A stretch of 64,000 nt of DNA from Kappaphycus alvarezii (taxonomy: Eukaryota > Rhodophyta > Florideophyceae > Gigartinales > Solieriaceae). Under the pieces are notes generated by a model that was given only the letters and a program-made list of their open reading frames with translations, did not search any database and was not told the DNA's origin. The position numbers were made by a program, and so were the translations under genes. The stretch's first letter is position 1, and every line of letters begins with the position of its first letter. The stretch spans positions 558,001-622,000 of the forward strand of contig NADL03000645.1 of assembly GCA_002205965.3 (NCBI GenBank), given 5' to 3'. Shown here in pieces: positions 34,227 through 43,689 of the stretch.

Positions 34227-34904
34227 TTTGGTCCGTCTGTGGGAAACATCATTTTAGAAGATGATGGCTGTTGTGATGGTCGGATTCATTTCAGGTGCGG
34301 GAAACAGAAAAGAAAGAGGGGTACATGGGGCTACTTTACTGCGAGTGGTGCGAATGTTGGTGGCTGCAAACTCTACTGCAACTGATGCTTTATAATGCGC
34401 TACAATTTCCATAGCGCAACTCTTAATGGTGATTCTCATAAAGTTGCAACAAATAGTCGATAGTATGCGAATGCCGCACACCCCTTTGCGCCTTTCCCTT
34501 TTTCCGTTCTGCTATGACACAGAATCGGTTGATTTCTTGGGTACCAAATCTACCTCCGCGGAAGCAAGTCTTGTTGTTCAAGGGCGACGATTTCGTCCAA
34601 CGCAGCATGTCTTACGGCTAGTCTCACACTAGACTTGTGAGACAATCCCACCTGAATCGGACCTGTCCCCCCTTCGTCCGGGAAATAGCCGTCCTACATC
34701 TCTAATCAGTTTTTCAATGGTGCCAGGCGTGTAATCCATGACGGCCATTCGTTCGTTTGGGCATGGCTTACATTCCATATCGGCCACTCGTCTGCCCGCG
34801 CTCGCGACCTTGAAATCACTCAATAGTTGCGCTACCCACACACCTAATCTCACAACACGGGTTACATGTACTAGATCTGGCACCATAGAGTGTACAGTAT
34901 CATG

Positions 34905-35061
34905 TAGTATGTCTAGTGTCAAGGAACTCGTGAAAGCCGTCACCAGTCGTGCGATGGAACGGGTTTCGAAGGTGCAAGTTATGCTTCTACAGCAACACTC
35001 CGCATTGGCAGTAACCCCCGATGCGGCTTGTTTGACTGCAGGCCACCCCTCTACTCGCTAG
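34905..35061 (+). mobile_element. LINE family B C-terminal fragment
   Basis: Plus-strand SSVKELVKAVTSRAMERVSK and LLQQHSALAVTPDAACL match the end of LINE B copy 2 (AFAVVKELVRTVARRAMERV, QRHSALAVASNVACA). It runs to the stop codon at 35061 and is followed by CCCCTC...GAGGGG, resembling the hairpin of copy 2. Only the last ~45 codons remain. Confidence 0.75.
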
Positions 35062-35158
35062 TTGAGGGGAAAGATTGGGCTGTTTTAGTCTTGGAGGATA
35101 TATTCGACTAGTTGAGGGGGGAAGGTTTGGGTGTTTTACTTTTGGAAGATATATCCGA
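35058..35158. repeat. ~50-bp imperfect tandem duplication
   Basis: CTAGTTGAGGGG followed by A/G-rich sequence, then TTTTA...TTGGA(G/A)GATATAT(T/C)CGA, occurs twice in a row (from 35058 and from 35108). It starts inside the LINE B 3' UTR. Confidence 0.75.
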
Positions 35159-35159
35159 T

Positions 35160-36300
35160 CTATCCCATAGTTTTCCAGACAACCACAATCGACTCCAAAA
35201 GGTATGCAGACAGAGTAGTGGGAAAGGAACCAGTTGATTGAAGGGTCATCAGCGCCTGCCGCAACATTTCACGTACAAGCACACTATCACAAAAGTTGAC
35301 TGGGTACCAGCCAGCTTATCTCTTACAATGAATCAGCCCCCTTTTCCTCCCAGTGTATATAAATGGCTCATCATAGAGACATATTCGAACGAAATAATCA
35401 AAGAAGGGGGTAAATTTGGGGTGGTTTACTTTTATGTTTTGGTAAATGGGGTGGTACCATACGTTAAATGTGGGATTGGTTTACTGCCAGTGGAATATTC
35501 GGTGGAATTCAAAGAATAAATGAGATGAAAAACTGCGTCATGCAGGGTCTGGTATTCCTCTCCAAACAAACTTTGCAGCAACCACCATCCATGCACAGTG
35601 AAGGAAATCAAAACGAGAGAGATCGCAACCAATACTGCACTTTCAAGCCGTTAGCGCTTAACTTCTGATGAGAAACTACTGCCGCAGTCTGGATTTGTTT
35701 CGAGCTAAATTAGCATACGAAGGCATATATAATAAGGAAAGTGTTGCAATACGTAGCAAAGATAGAAACTAATGCAAGTCCGCGCATATCATCAGTACCA
35801 TATCGCTTTGCAATAGGCAGTCTCATGTACTTGATGCGGCTAGAGCTTTTGAAATGGTTCATGTTTTTCAAACTGGTACCGTTTTCAACTCTTCGGCGAG
35901 TCGGGCTGTCCTTTTTACATAGAACCACCTACATCAACCGTGATGTAATGAAAGTGCAACCATTTCGGAGAGGGATGCGAGCCGCCTCAATTACAAAATA
36001 CTAAATACTGAGCGAGTGTACCACACAGGGAGGCAGGCAGAGAGCTTATAAAGGGAGTAGCGAGTTTGGACGAACTGGTTTCAGAAAGATACAGTGGAGT
36101 TGTCGTCGGAGAGTAGCTACATGTCTCCAAGAATAAACAAGCCCTTTTCATAATCAGTACTATTGGCTCTAATGTCCACTACTTCATTAAGGTTCTACCC
36201 TACTAGATAACATATTAAATTTTTTTTATCGATTTGGTTCTTTAATTTTTGAAATGTGCGGTTCGGCTACGCCCCGGCGTAAAGTAAAAATATAGGAGTC
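35160..36300. other. No gene recognised
   Basis: AT-rich. Several short ORFs on both strands have no motif. Confidence 0.45.
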
Positions 36301-36339
36301 TGGACGAGTGAAGACTCGCCTGTATCAGAAGGATCCGCC

Positions 36340-37165
36340 GCCAGGCATACTTAGAGACGCCTGCTGCAGCCTTTCTCACCGCACATCCGTCTGCGGTCAG
36401 CCGGACTTACAATAAGATGTGGTCAGTGATGCTACGCCGCCACCTGGGAGTTCACGTGTTTGACGACACTGTGCCGCTGCAATGCGCGGAGTGCAACAGG
36501 CCCATGGACAACCGAGGTGACCATGCAGCGGATTTTTGCAAAAAAGGCCTGGGATGGACTAACCGGCACAATGCCATAGTGAAGGTATTTGGCCGACAAT
36601 TGTTCAAAGCAGCAGGAGTCGGCGTTCAATATGAGGTGAAATACTTACTTCCCGGACTGAATGCACGGCCTGCCGACATTCAGTCCGGGAAGTAAGTATT
36701 TTGCCTGCCGACATTCTAGTGTACCCGAGGTCGGAAGGGATCAACACCTTGCCGCCCCTCCCGGTGGCATACGACGTCACAGTAACATCGCCATTCCAAG
36801 AGGGGTTCATGTCCATTGGAGCGCGTGGGGCGCGCGCCGTTGCCAATGCAGCGGAAAGACGGAAAAATAGGGAGCTTGCCAGCAAAGTAGCAGCCATCCC
36901 CGGTGAAGCCATCCCAGGACGATCAAAACTGGGATGGAAGTATGTGCCGCTAGCCTTCGACTCTCTTGGATCGCCGTCTGCGACGACGTCGAAGGTAATC
37001 GACGAATACGCGGTCGCTGTCGCAACCCGCAGCGGATTCTCGAGGGGAGGAGTGAAGACTCGGCTTTATCAACAGCTTAGTTATGCGATTTGGTCCACGT
37101 GTGCCGCGTCTGTAATATGTCGCGCCCCACAACATTCAGAGTTTAGCCACCCTATTCAAACCTAA
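36340..37165 (+). mobile_element. LINE family A, copy 1: endonuclease end, interrupted by a 35-bp snap-back insertion
   Basis: The sequence reads AYLETPAAAFLTAHP, then MWSVMLRRHLGVHVFDD, the zinc-binding CAECNRPMDNRGDHAADFC (C-x2-C-x9-H-x4-C), TNRHNAIVKVFGR, NARPADI and VAYDVTVTSPF. That is CCHC, RHN and PD-x-D in the order of the R2-type restriction-like endonuclease. It ends with KTRLYQQLSYAIWS. It matches 39157-40548 (minus) throughout. A 35-bp insertion near 36682-36716 shifts the frame just after RPADI. Reverse transcriptase is missing. Confidence 0.87.
36639..36701. repeat. 25-bp perfect inverted repeat with 13-base loop
   Basis: 36639-36663 (AAATACTTACTTCCCGGACT...) is the exact reverse complement of 36677-36701. 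The second arm, plus the repeated GCCTGCCGACATTC (36668-36681 and 36703-36716), makes a 35-bp insertion relative to LINE A copy 2. This is the signature of template switching onto the opposite strand. Confidence 0.9.
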
Positions 37166-37274
37166 TTTTGTTAGGTTTGTTACAGTGGGGTATTCAAGAC
37201 TTTGCATGCTGCACCTACATATGTCTGTGGTAAAGTAATCTCTATTGCCTGTGTCAGAGGCTTAGCCATTCAAC

Positions 37275-37345
37275 TGGTCAACATGTGCAGCATCCGTAAT
37301 TTGTCGCGCACCGCAACACGCAGAGCTTAGTCACCCAATTCCAAC
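37275..37345 (+). mobile_element. LINE family A 3'-tail fragment
   Basis: ACATGTGCAGCATCCGTAAT...TTGTCGCGCACCGCAACACGCAGAG...TTAGTCACCC parallels 37095-37160 and the minus-strand tail at 39060-39120. Only the last ~70 bp of the element are present. Confidence 0.65.
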
Positions 37346-37665
37346 TGAAAATGGGGGGTTAATTTACTGTGGTAGATATGTGGGTTGGTACCCAGTAAAT
37401 TTGCACAATTCCAACTTAATTTCAAGTACTTCGCAACGTTGCACATTTGGACTGTACACCAGTGACAAAAGATGAACAGTAGTCTGCAAATGTGTGTATT
37501 TGTACAGATTAATACCACTCCAGAAAAGGTATTTTAAGTTGAGGGGGAATTTTTGGGTTATTTTAATGCATGGAAGATGTGGTCGGTTATATCCACGCGG
37601 CTAATGCGTTATGTGGAATAAGTCGTCGCTGATGGGTAACACTACAGTACAGTACATGACCTTCC

Positions 37666-38815
37666 TTACAGAGCCGGCTCAATGCCGGCGAGCAGGCATG
37701 CCGCGTTGGACATGACGGCCGCAGCAGCGTGCCTTTGGGTAAGCACCGCTCTAACCATCCCATAGGTCTCCATCGCTCGAACGGCCACGTTCCGCGCGAC
37801 ATCGGTTAGCACCGCGTACGCGTCTGGGTGCCAGCCTCCAAGGGTGGATATTGGGATAGGCACAAGCCGCCCTCTAGTAGCAGTCGCGAGCAGTGGATCA
37901 TACCTTCTACGTTTGGCGGAGATGGCTGCGTTGAGGGAGGTGAGTGGGTTGAAAGTACGCACTCTCCTATTGGAGGGCGCAAGGGGATTGACGAACGTGA
38001 CGTCAAAAAAGTCCGTTCCTCCGTTGCTACCCATTGCCTCGATATCCGGCCTTGTGCGGTGAAGCCCCTGTCGCCGCTCGATAGCCGGATGACGGGCCGC
38101 CTTCTGGAGGTCTTGGGCGAGGAGGACGACTTGACGGTCGTGTCGTCGGGTGCGGTGCCCACCATGCAGGCAGTGCATGAGGTGATCCCCGTGGCAGTCG
38201 AGGACCTCAGGGCAGTTTGGGCGTGGGCACGGCGTGTCTGGGGCGAAGAGCGGGACTTGGAGGTAGTACTGGAGCCACACTGAGAACTCACGGGCGTCAA
38301 TATTGGTCTTGAGGCCGGGGCACGGAGCACAGTAGACCCATTCCTTTGCGCCGGGAAGGCCCATAGAAGCCCGGAAAGCTTGCCTTCGTTGGTCGCCGAG
38401 AGGGATCTCTTCTTGAACTGCCGCATGGACTGCTTCTGTTAGTGTCTTTTGCGGAGGGGTTTTGCTTGAGCAGAATACACTAAAGGGTAGGAGTCGTGAG
38501 GGCAGGCAGGAGATCGACCATATTCGGTGGGCGCGGACGGCATCATTGTATGTCGAAAGATCCGTGATGGGTGCCGGCAAGATACCGGTGGCCAGCCTGT
38601 TGGCAGCTGCGCTGGAGGCAAGGAAAGCGGCCCCAGCGATGCTTTTCGCCGATGTGAACCCTAAACCGAGGGTGGGTTTCTTAGGGTCCTGGGGTTTCAC
38701 CGGTAGTTGGAGTTCTCGGAATATATCCGAGTCCAGTACTCCTCCGGCGAGTGTCCGGAGACATCGCTCTATCATGGCGTCAAACATAGCGGCGCCCTCC
38801 GCCGTGCAAGAGGGT
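37666..38815 (-). mobile_element. LINE family B, copy 3: best-preserved endonuclease half
   Basis: An open 373-residue minus-strand frame (38787-37666). It begins in the thumb region (MIERCLRTLAGGVLDSDIF), then has CAPCPGLKTN, the zinc motif CPRPNCPEVLDCHGDHLMHC, TRRHDRQVV (RHN-like), RTRPDIEAMGSNGGTDFFDVTF (RPD with DVTF 11-14 residues on, the endonuclease core), and ends with the family-typical VPIPISTLGGWHPDAYAVL. No break is seen, so this frame may encode an intact endonuclease domain, but the reverse transcriptase is absent. It is 5'-truncated near 38815. An inverted GCCGGC pair flanks the stop codon (37671-37687). Confidence 0.88.
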
Positions 38816-39049
38816 TGAGTGTTGTTCTAAGAATAAATTTGTACTTGTTTTTATCACTGTAATATGTATGTGCAACTCTGTGAAGTCGCTACAAAATTAA
38901 TTTTGAATAGGGTTTACTTGAATTGGATGTGAATGTGGTCAATTGGGTTTACTTGAATGGTTGTGTATATACTTAATTTTCCTGCCGAGAGCAATCGCAA
39001 ACTAGGACTTCTGTAAGTAAGGTGACCACTTACTGTACATACCCTGAGA

Positions 39050-41140
39050 AATTTTGAATAGGGTGACTACCTTCTGCATGTTGCGGGCACGACATATTAC
39101 TGACGCCGCGCTTGTGGACCAAATAGCGTAGCTTAGTTTCTGGTATAAGCGGGTCTTCATCCCCCCGTAGAACATCCGCTGCGCGATGCGACAGCTGCCG
39201 CGTATTTCTCTATGACCTTTGATGATGTCTCAGAAGGTGATCCTAACGAGTCAAAAGCCAGCGGCACAAAATCCCATCCTAATCTTGATCTTCCAGGCAG
39301 GACATCGCCAGAAATGGCAGCCACTTTCGTGGCTTGGTCCCTCCTCTTTCGCTTGTCTGCTGCGTTGGTAACGGCTCCCGCTTTTCGTGCTCCCATTGAC
39401 ATATAGCACTCTTGGAATGGCGAGGATACGGTGATGTCGTAGGCCACTGGAAGAGGGGGCGGGGTGTTCAATGCATCGGATCGCGGGTGCACCAGAATAT
39501 TTGCGGGTCGCGCATTCAGTCCGGGGAGTAGGTATTTGACCTCATATTGGACGCCAACTCCTGCTGCTTTAAACAGCTCTCTCCCAAGTACACTGGCAAC
39601 TGCTGCGTGCCAGTTGGTCCACCCGAGACCTTTGTTACAAAGGTCTCGGTCTCGGTTACAAAGGTCTGCTGCATGGTCCCCTAAGAGATCCATGGGCCTA
39701 TGGCGCTCAGAGCACTGCAGCGTTGCGGTGTCGTCAAACACGCGAACTCCTAGGTGACGGCGTAGCATCACTGTCCACATCTCGTTGAACGTTCGGTTGA
39801 CTACAACGGGGTGAGCGGTGAGGAAGGCCCCTGCCTGCGTTTCCAAGTACGCATGACGTCGAATTCCTCGCCGAATATCTGCTTCTGAATGCGGTATGGG
39901 GTTTGGCAACCTCTTCCTTTCGTCGTCCTTCCAGAAGAACTTTGCTGCAGACTCCCACCAGGCTCGATACAGAATGTTGTATGTACTATCGGGCTTGGCT
40001 GCGAGGCTTGCCGCTGTCAAAGTTTCCGGAAGACTGCCATCATTAGTGACGGACGCAGGGAGCCGTCGGACAAACTCCCGGAGGTGTGTATCCGCTTCAG
40101 CGTATCGGTGTTCAGTCTCACCACTGTCTTCAGGGCTCCGCAGCAGCTCGGCGTCAATTACTCTCGCAGCATATGCTGCGAAATTAAGCGTTGCTATAGG
40201 TGTAAAGCTGTGACCGCCATAGCGGAGAGGTAAGGATATCTGCTGTTGAACTGCATCAGTCATCGGCACGTTGTTAGAGCTTGCGTAAAATTCGAGTTGG
40301 TCGTGGTCGAATCTCAGTGCAGTGGCAGTGATCACACTCGACAGGGTTAGCTTCACCACATGTTGAAGCTTGCAAGCGGATGAACATACCCGGTGAAGGT
40401 GGAACCGAATTCGAGCGTCTCCGATACCGTCAATCAGCGACAATGTGTGCTTGCAGCTTCTGATTTTCTCGTTGAGAAAATCTTCCATAAATTGACGACC
40501 CAATTTGGGCCCCAAGAAGGTCGATGCCTTCGGTGGAAAAGTTCTCAACTGGGAAGCGGTGGAATAGTGGCGATGTGCAGTTACTGAGTCTGTACGGCCA
40601 GAAGAGACGGGGTTTTTCGTGATTCAGATATAAGCCATGGTCGGGTCCTCTGGAGCTGAGGATGTCGACTGCCCTCTCGAGCTCTGTATGAGTGCCGATG
40701 AGAGTGCAGTCGTCCGCATACCATCTATGTAGACTAAGCTGTGTCTGCTGGGCAATTTCTGTTGCTAATTGATGCACAAGAAGAGAAAACAACAGCATGC
40801 TTGCAGTGTCCCCCTGTTGCATACCTTCTTGGCTAGGGATGTCATGTGCGGCCGCTACGGGCAATATCAGCGACGGCGTGTTGCGGGCGTATACCATGTT
40901 CAGAAAATGACACAGAGACGGTACTTTGGTCGGCAGCAAATTTATCATGCGCTGTGTCGAGAACCGATTGAATGCGTTGTGTGCATCCACGGATACCAGT
41001 GCATGATCCTCGTCCTGGCGCTCAACCAGTCTCCGTGCTTCGTGCACAATGTAGTCCAGTCCGCTGGGCATGCCATTGGCCACTCGTAAGGGTGCGAGGT
41101 ACTTCCTCGTGTCTTCTATTGTAAGAATTATTATTTGCTA
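39050..41140 (-). mobile_element. LINE family A, copy 2: reverse transcriptase plus endonuclease, 5' end cut by Gypsy-2
   Basis: Minus strand. It starts in the reverse transcriptase (YLAPLRVANGMPSGLDYIVH, near 41070), with LVSVDAHNAFNRF, QEGMQQGDTASMLLFSL and the catalytic WYADDCTLIG (40709-40723), then GLYLNHEKPRLFWP and GIDLLGAQIG. The second frame (40548-39157) has the thumb, the zinc-like segment and ARPANILVHP...VAYDITVSSPF. Compared with copy 1, the zinc motif reads CSERH instead of CAECN and WHAAV replaces RHNAI, so the finger has lost residues. One frameshift separates the two frames near 40430-40550. The left end of the Gypsy-2 LTR at 41141 cuts it. Confidence 0.9.
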
Positions 41141-41581
41141 AACAAACTGATAGGGGTAAATCGTCGGGAGAAGAGATATTCAGAACCAACCACCCCAAGA
41201 AGGAGGTGTTGCAAGCGACAAAAGTGCTACCGTGGTATAGTTGAACAAATAAAAAGGAGTGTATATGGGAGAGAGTTGAGAGGGCTACAAGCAAGTATAA
41301 AAGGGGCAGGGTCTACCACTGATGCTCTGCGACCAGCTTAAGAAAAAATTTTCTTGGGTCTGAAGTTGACTCTCAACTTCCTACTACTCGGAGCTTGACC
41401 TGAAGTTGTCTGCCAACTTGCTTGACCTCTCAAGGAGGAAGCACTTTACTCAGCTTATATAGACTTTTCGGCTAATCCTCAAGTCTCAATCAAACATACT
41501 AAATACCATAAAACGCATAAAAGGGCATCTTATGGATGTGATTGGCCAGAGGGAAGATATTATCAAGGAAAATATCTGTAT

Positions 41582-42087
41582 CTACTCCTCACAATCGTTA
41601 TCCTCAAGATAAGAACCAAATAACTCCTCCAAAATATCCATACTCTCAATGCAATCCCTACAAATTCCCTCGAACGGCTCAGAATGATAAATGGCTTCAT
41701 CAGACATATCAAGATCCTCCAACCCTTCCTCGCGACCCTCAGCCTCCGCGCCAACCCCATCCGAAGAATCCGAGATGACGATCACGCCCTCACTATCCCC
41801 TCCATCCCCACAGCAACTTCCCCACGATTATACACCATCGGTTCCCACGGAGCTACAAAGTCTTCCTCATTCTCGGATCCCGCCACGTCCGACTCAGTCC
41901 CCTCTGACTCCTCCTCCTCCGCCTCCTCCAAGAAGTGCCGACGAACCCACTCCCGAACACGCTCACGGTCCATCCTCCTGAAGTAGTCGTCGTAGTCTGT
42001 TGGCCCATTATTCATTAGGGCTAGGCCGTTGATGGGGCGAGAGGGGCGGCTTTTGGTAATGGGGGCGGAGGGGCGAAGGTTGTTCAT
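41582..42087 (-). other. LTR-borne small acidic ORF, copy 2 (fossil)
   Basis: Sense-strand ATG at 42087. Landmarks: ITKSRPSRPINGLALM, NGPTDYDDYFRRMDRER, a Glu-rich stretch (EEAEEEESEG), EDFVAPWEPMVYN, VISDSSDG, and near the end DCIESMDILEELFGSYLED. The same landmarks occur in the long solo LTR at 16475-17077, which has quite different surrounding bases, so the protein looks to have been under selection. The composition is acidic, there is no membrane segment, and no known domain is recognised. Broken here as well. Confidence 0.62.
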
Positions 42088-42449
42088 TATGATAGACGTT
42101 GGGGAATGGGAGGCAATGTAGGGTGTTTTGGGGGGGAGGGGTGATGAGTAAAATGATCGGGGACATTTGGAACCTGGAATTAAAGGGGTTTAAATAGGCT
42201 CCCGGGGCAGGTTCTATAGATTAGGAATAGGTAAAATAAATCTGCAAGGGATTGTGCAGTAGTGCATTTGCGCCCTTCTTCTCAAAAAAGGTGAATTTGG
42301 AGGAGGAAGTAAGCTAAAAGGGAAAAGGAACTTGATTCGGGGTCGATTCAGAGGGCTAAATACAGTATAAAAATATCTAGATAAAATGGAAGTAAATTTG
42401 GAAATGACGGTGGGAGGAGTTAGGGGCGGGATCGTTGTAGGTCGCTGGA

Positions 42450-42532
42450 TTACACGAAGGGAGGACAATTTCCTGTATTACGTGGGGGGAGGACCATTTC
42501 CTGTATTACATGGGGGAGGACCATTTTCTGTA
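42450..42532. repeat. 28-bp tandem repeat, three copies, at the outer end of the Gypsy-2 LTR
   Basis: Units of ATTACGTGGGGGGAGGACCA plus TTTCCTGT begin near 42450, 42478 and 42506. They lie where the LTR promoter-proximal enhancer would be expected. Confidence 0.85.
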
Positions 42533-42570
42533 TTACGCGCCCCCTTTCTCAAGGCGAACGTCCCGGGTCG

Positions 42571-43668
42571 TCACTGCTCTTCTTCTGTTTCCGTTAGTGT
42601 TCGCTGTCTTATTGATAAAATATATGGTCTCTCAAACGGGTATGGATGCAACTGATTACCAGTATGATGCTCTAAAAAGTAGGTTCGAATTACTGGTACC
42701 TCACATTGTAGCATAGCCTCATATATTGGTTTGATAACATCGAGATGGGGTTGAATACATTCTTCTTCCGTGACTCTTCCGAATCTTCCAAGAGTGAAAA
42801 AATATATGTGATATACAAACTCTTCTGGAAGATGCCGGAGGAATGGATGCCGATAAGAAAAGAAGACGCGCATCATCAAGAACGAATCTTCTTAAGATAA
42901 GTGCGGTCCATGTAGCGCCCTAAAACATAAACAGATGCTTATCATGAAATAAGAAATGACCTGCGCATCGTTCGCGTCCTCGGAGATATTGCGCAGCCAA
43001 AAAGATAATCTTCTTCTTCCGACTGTATGCTGTGCATGGTTGTGAAGGAGAGCTAGAGATGAAGTTGTGGTGGACGGTCCCGATGAATGGCCGCGACCAG
43101 CTCCTGACGTACTGGGTCCTGCACGAGGTCCTCTCGGGGGACGACCGGAACCTCTTCTGGGCGGGTTGTTGTCTCCCGAAGGTCCTCCTCTGGTCATCAT
43201 CACTGCTTCAGGAGGATCCTCGCCGCCTCCAACGTTCTTAATTTGTGGCGGAGAAACGTAAGGTTCCCATAGAGGATACGGGACCAGTCTGTATTCCATA
43301 TCCGGGGGTAAGGCGTAACCTCTCAGTCGCACATCTTGGTTGTTCTTGAGAAATACGTAAATCGGACGGACAATGTTCAGATACGTTTGCGATAAGTCTC
43401 CGGCAGCTACCATTCCATATCTTCCTATAGAGTAATGATATATTACCTCCACAAACTCTGGACCTGCTTCCGTGAACCTTCCGTTTTGGAATGAAAATAG
43501 AACTCTTATTAATAGTCGGAAATCTTCTTCAGGTAGCAATGGTCCGTTCAACGTACGGAAACATAGACATATATTAATGTAGAAATGGATGATTACGTGG
43601 AGTTCGTAGTAGTCCCGCGTAATCGAGATGATCCATTCCCAGGCCCTTTTTCCTCCCATAGGAATCAT
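42571..43668 (-). other. Gypsy-2 tail protein with the duplicated unknown domain
   Basis: The second example of the post-integrase protein. Unit 1 has INICLCFRTLNGPLL, EDFRLLIRVLFSFQNGRF and YPLWEPYV. A Gly/Pro/Arg/Ser-rich linker (GPSGDNNPPRRGSGRPPRGP and on) follows. Unit 2 has ISICLCFRALHGPHL, MMMRVFFSYRHPF, TLGRFGRV and YPFERPYIL. Unit 1 is nearly identical to Gypsy-1; unit 2 is more diverged. The linker is expected to be disordered. Confidence 0.8.
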
Positions 43669-43689
43669 TCAATAGTTAAAGATGAGTAT

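Larger units (their letters stand above)
41141..42535 (-). repeat. Gypsy-2 3' LTR, long form (~1.4 kb)
   Basis: The end on the minus strand (CCCCTATCA at 41141) and about 380 bp before it closely match the Gypsy-1 LTR (41141-41520). The remainder differs from the short LTR: it holds a small ORF (41582-42087) and a different outer end with three 28-bp repeats. The outer boundary is inferred from the purine tract, because no 5' LTR is available for comparison. Confidence 0.75.
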
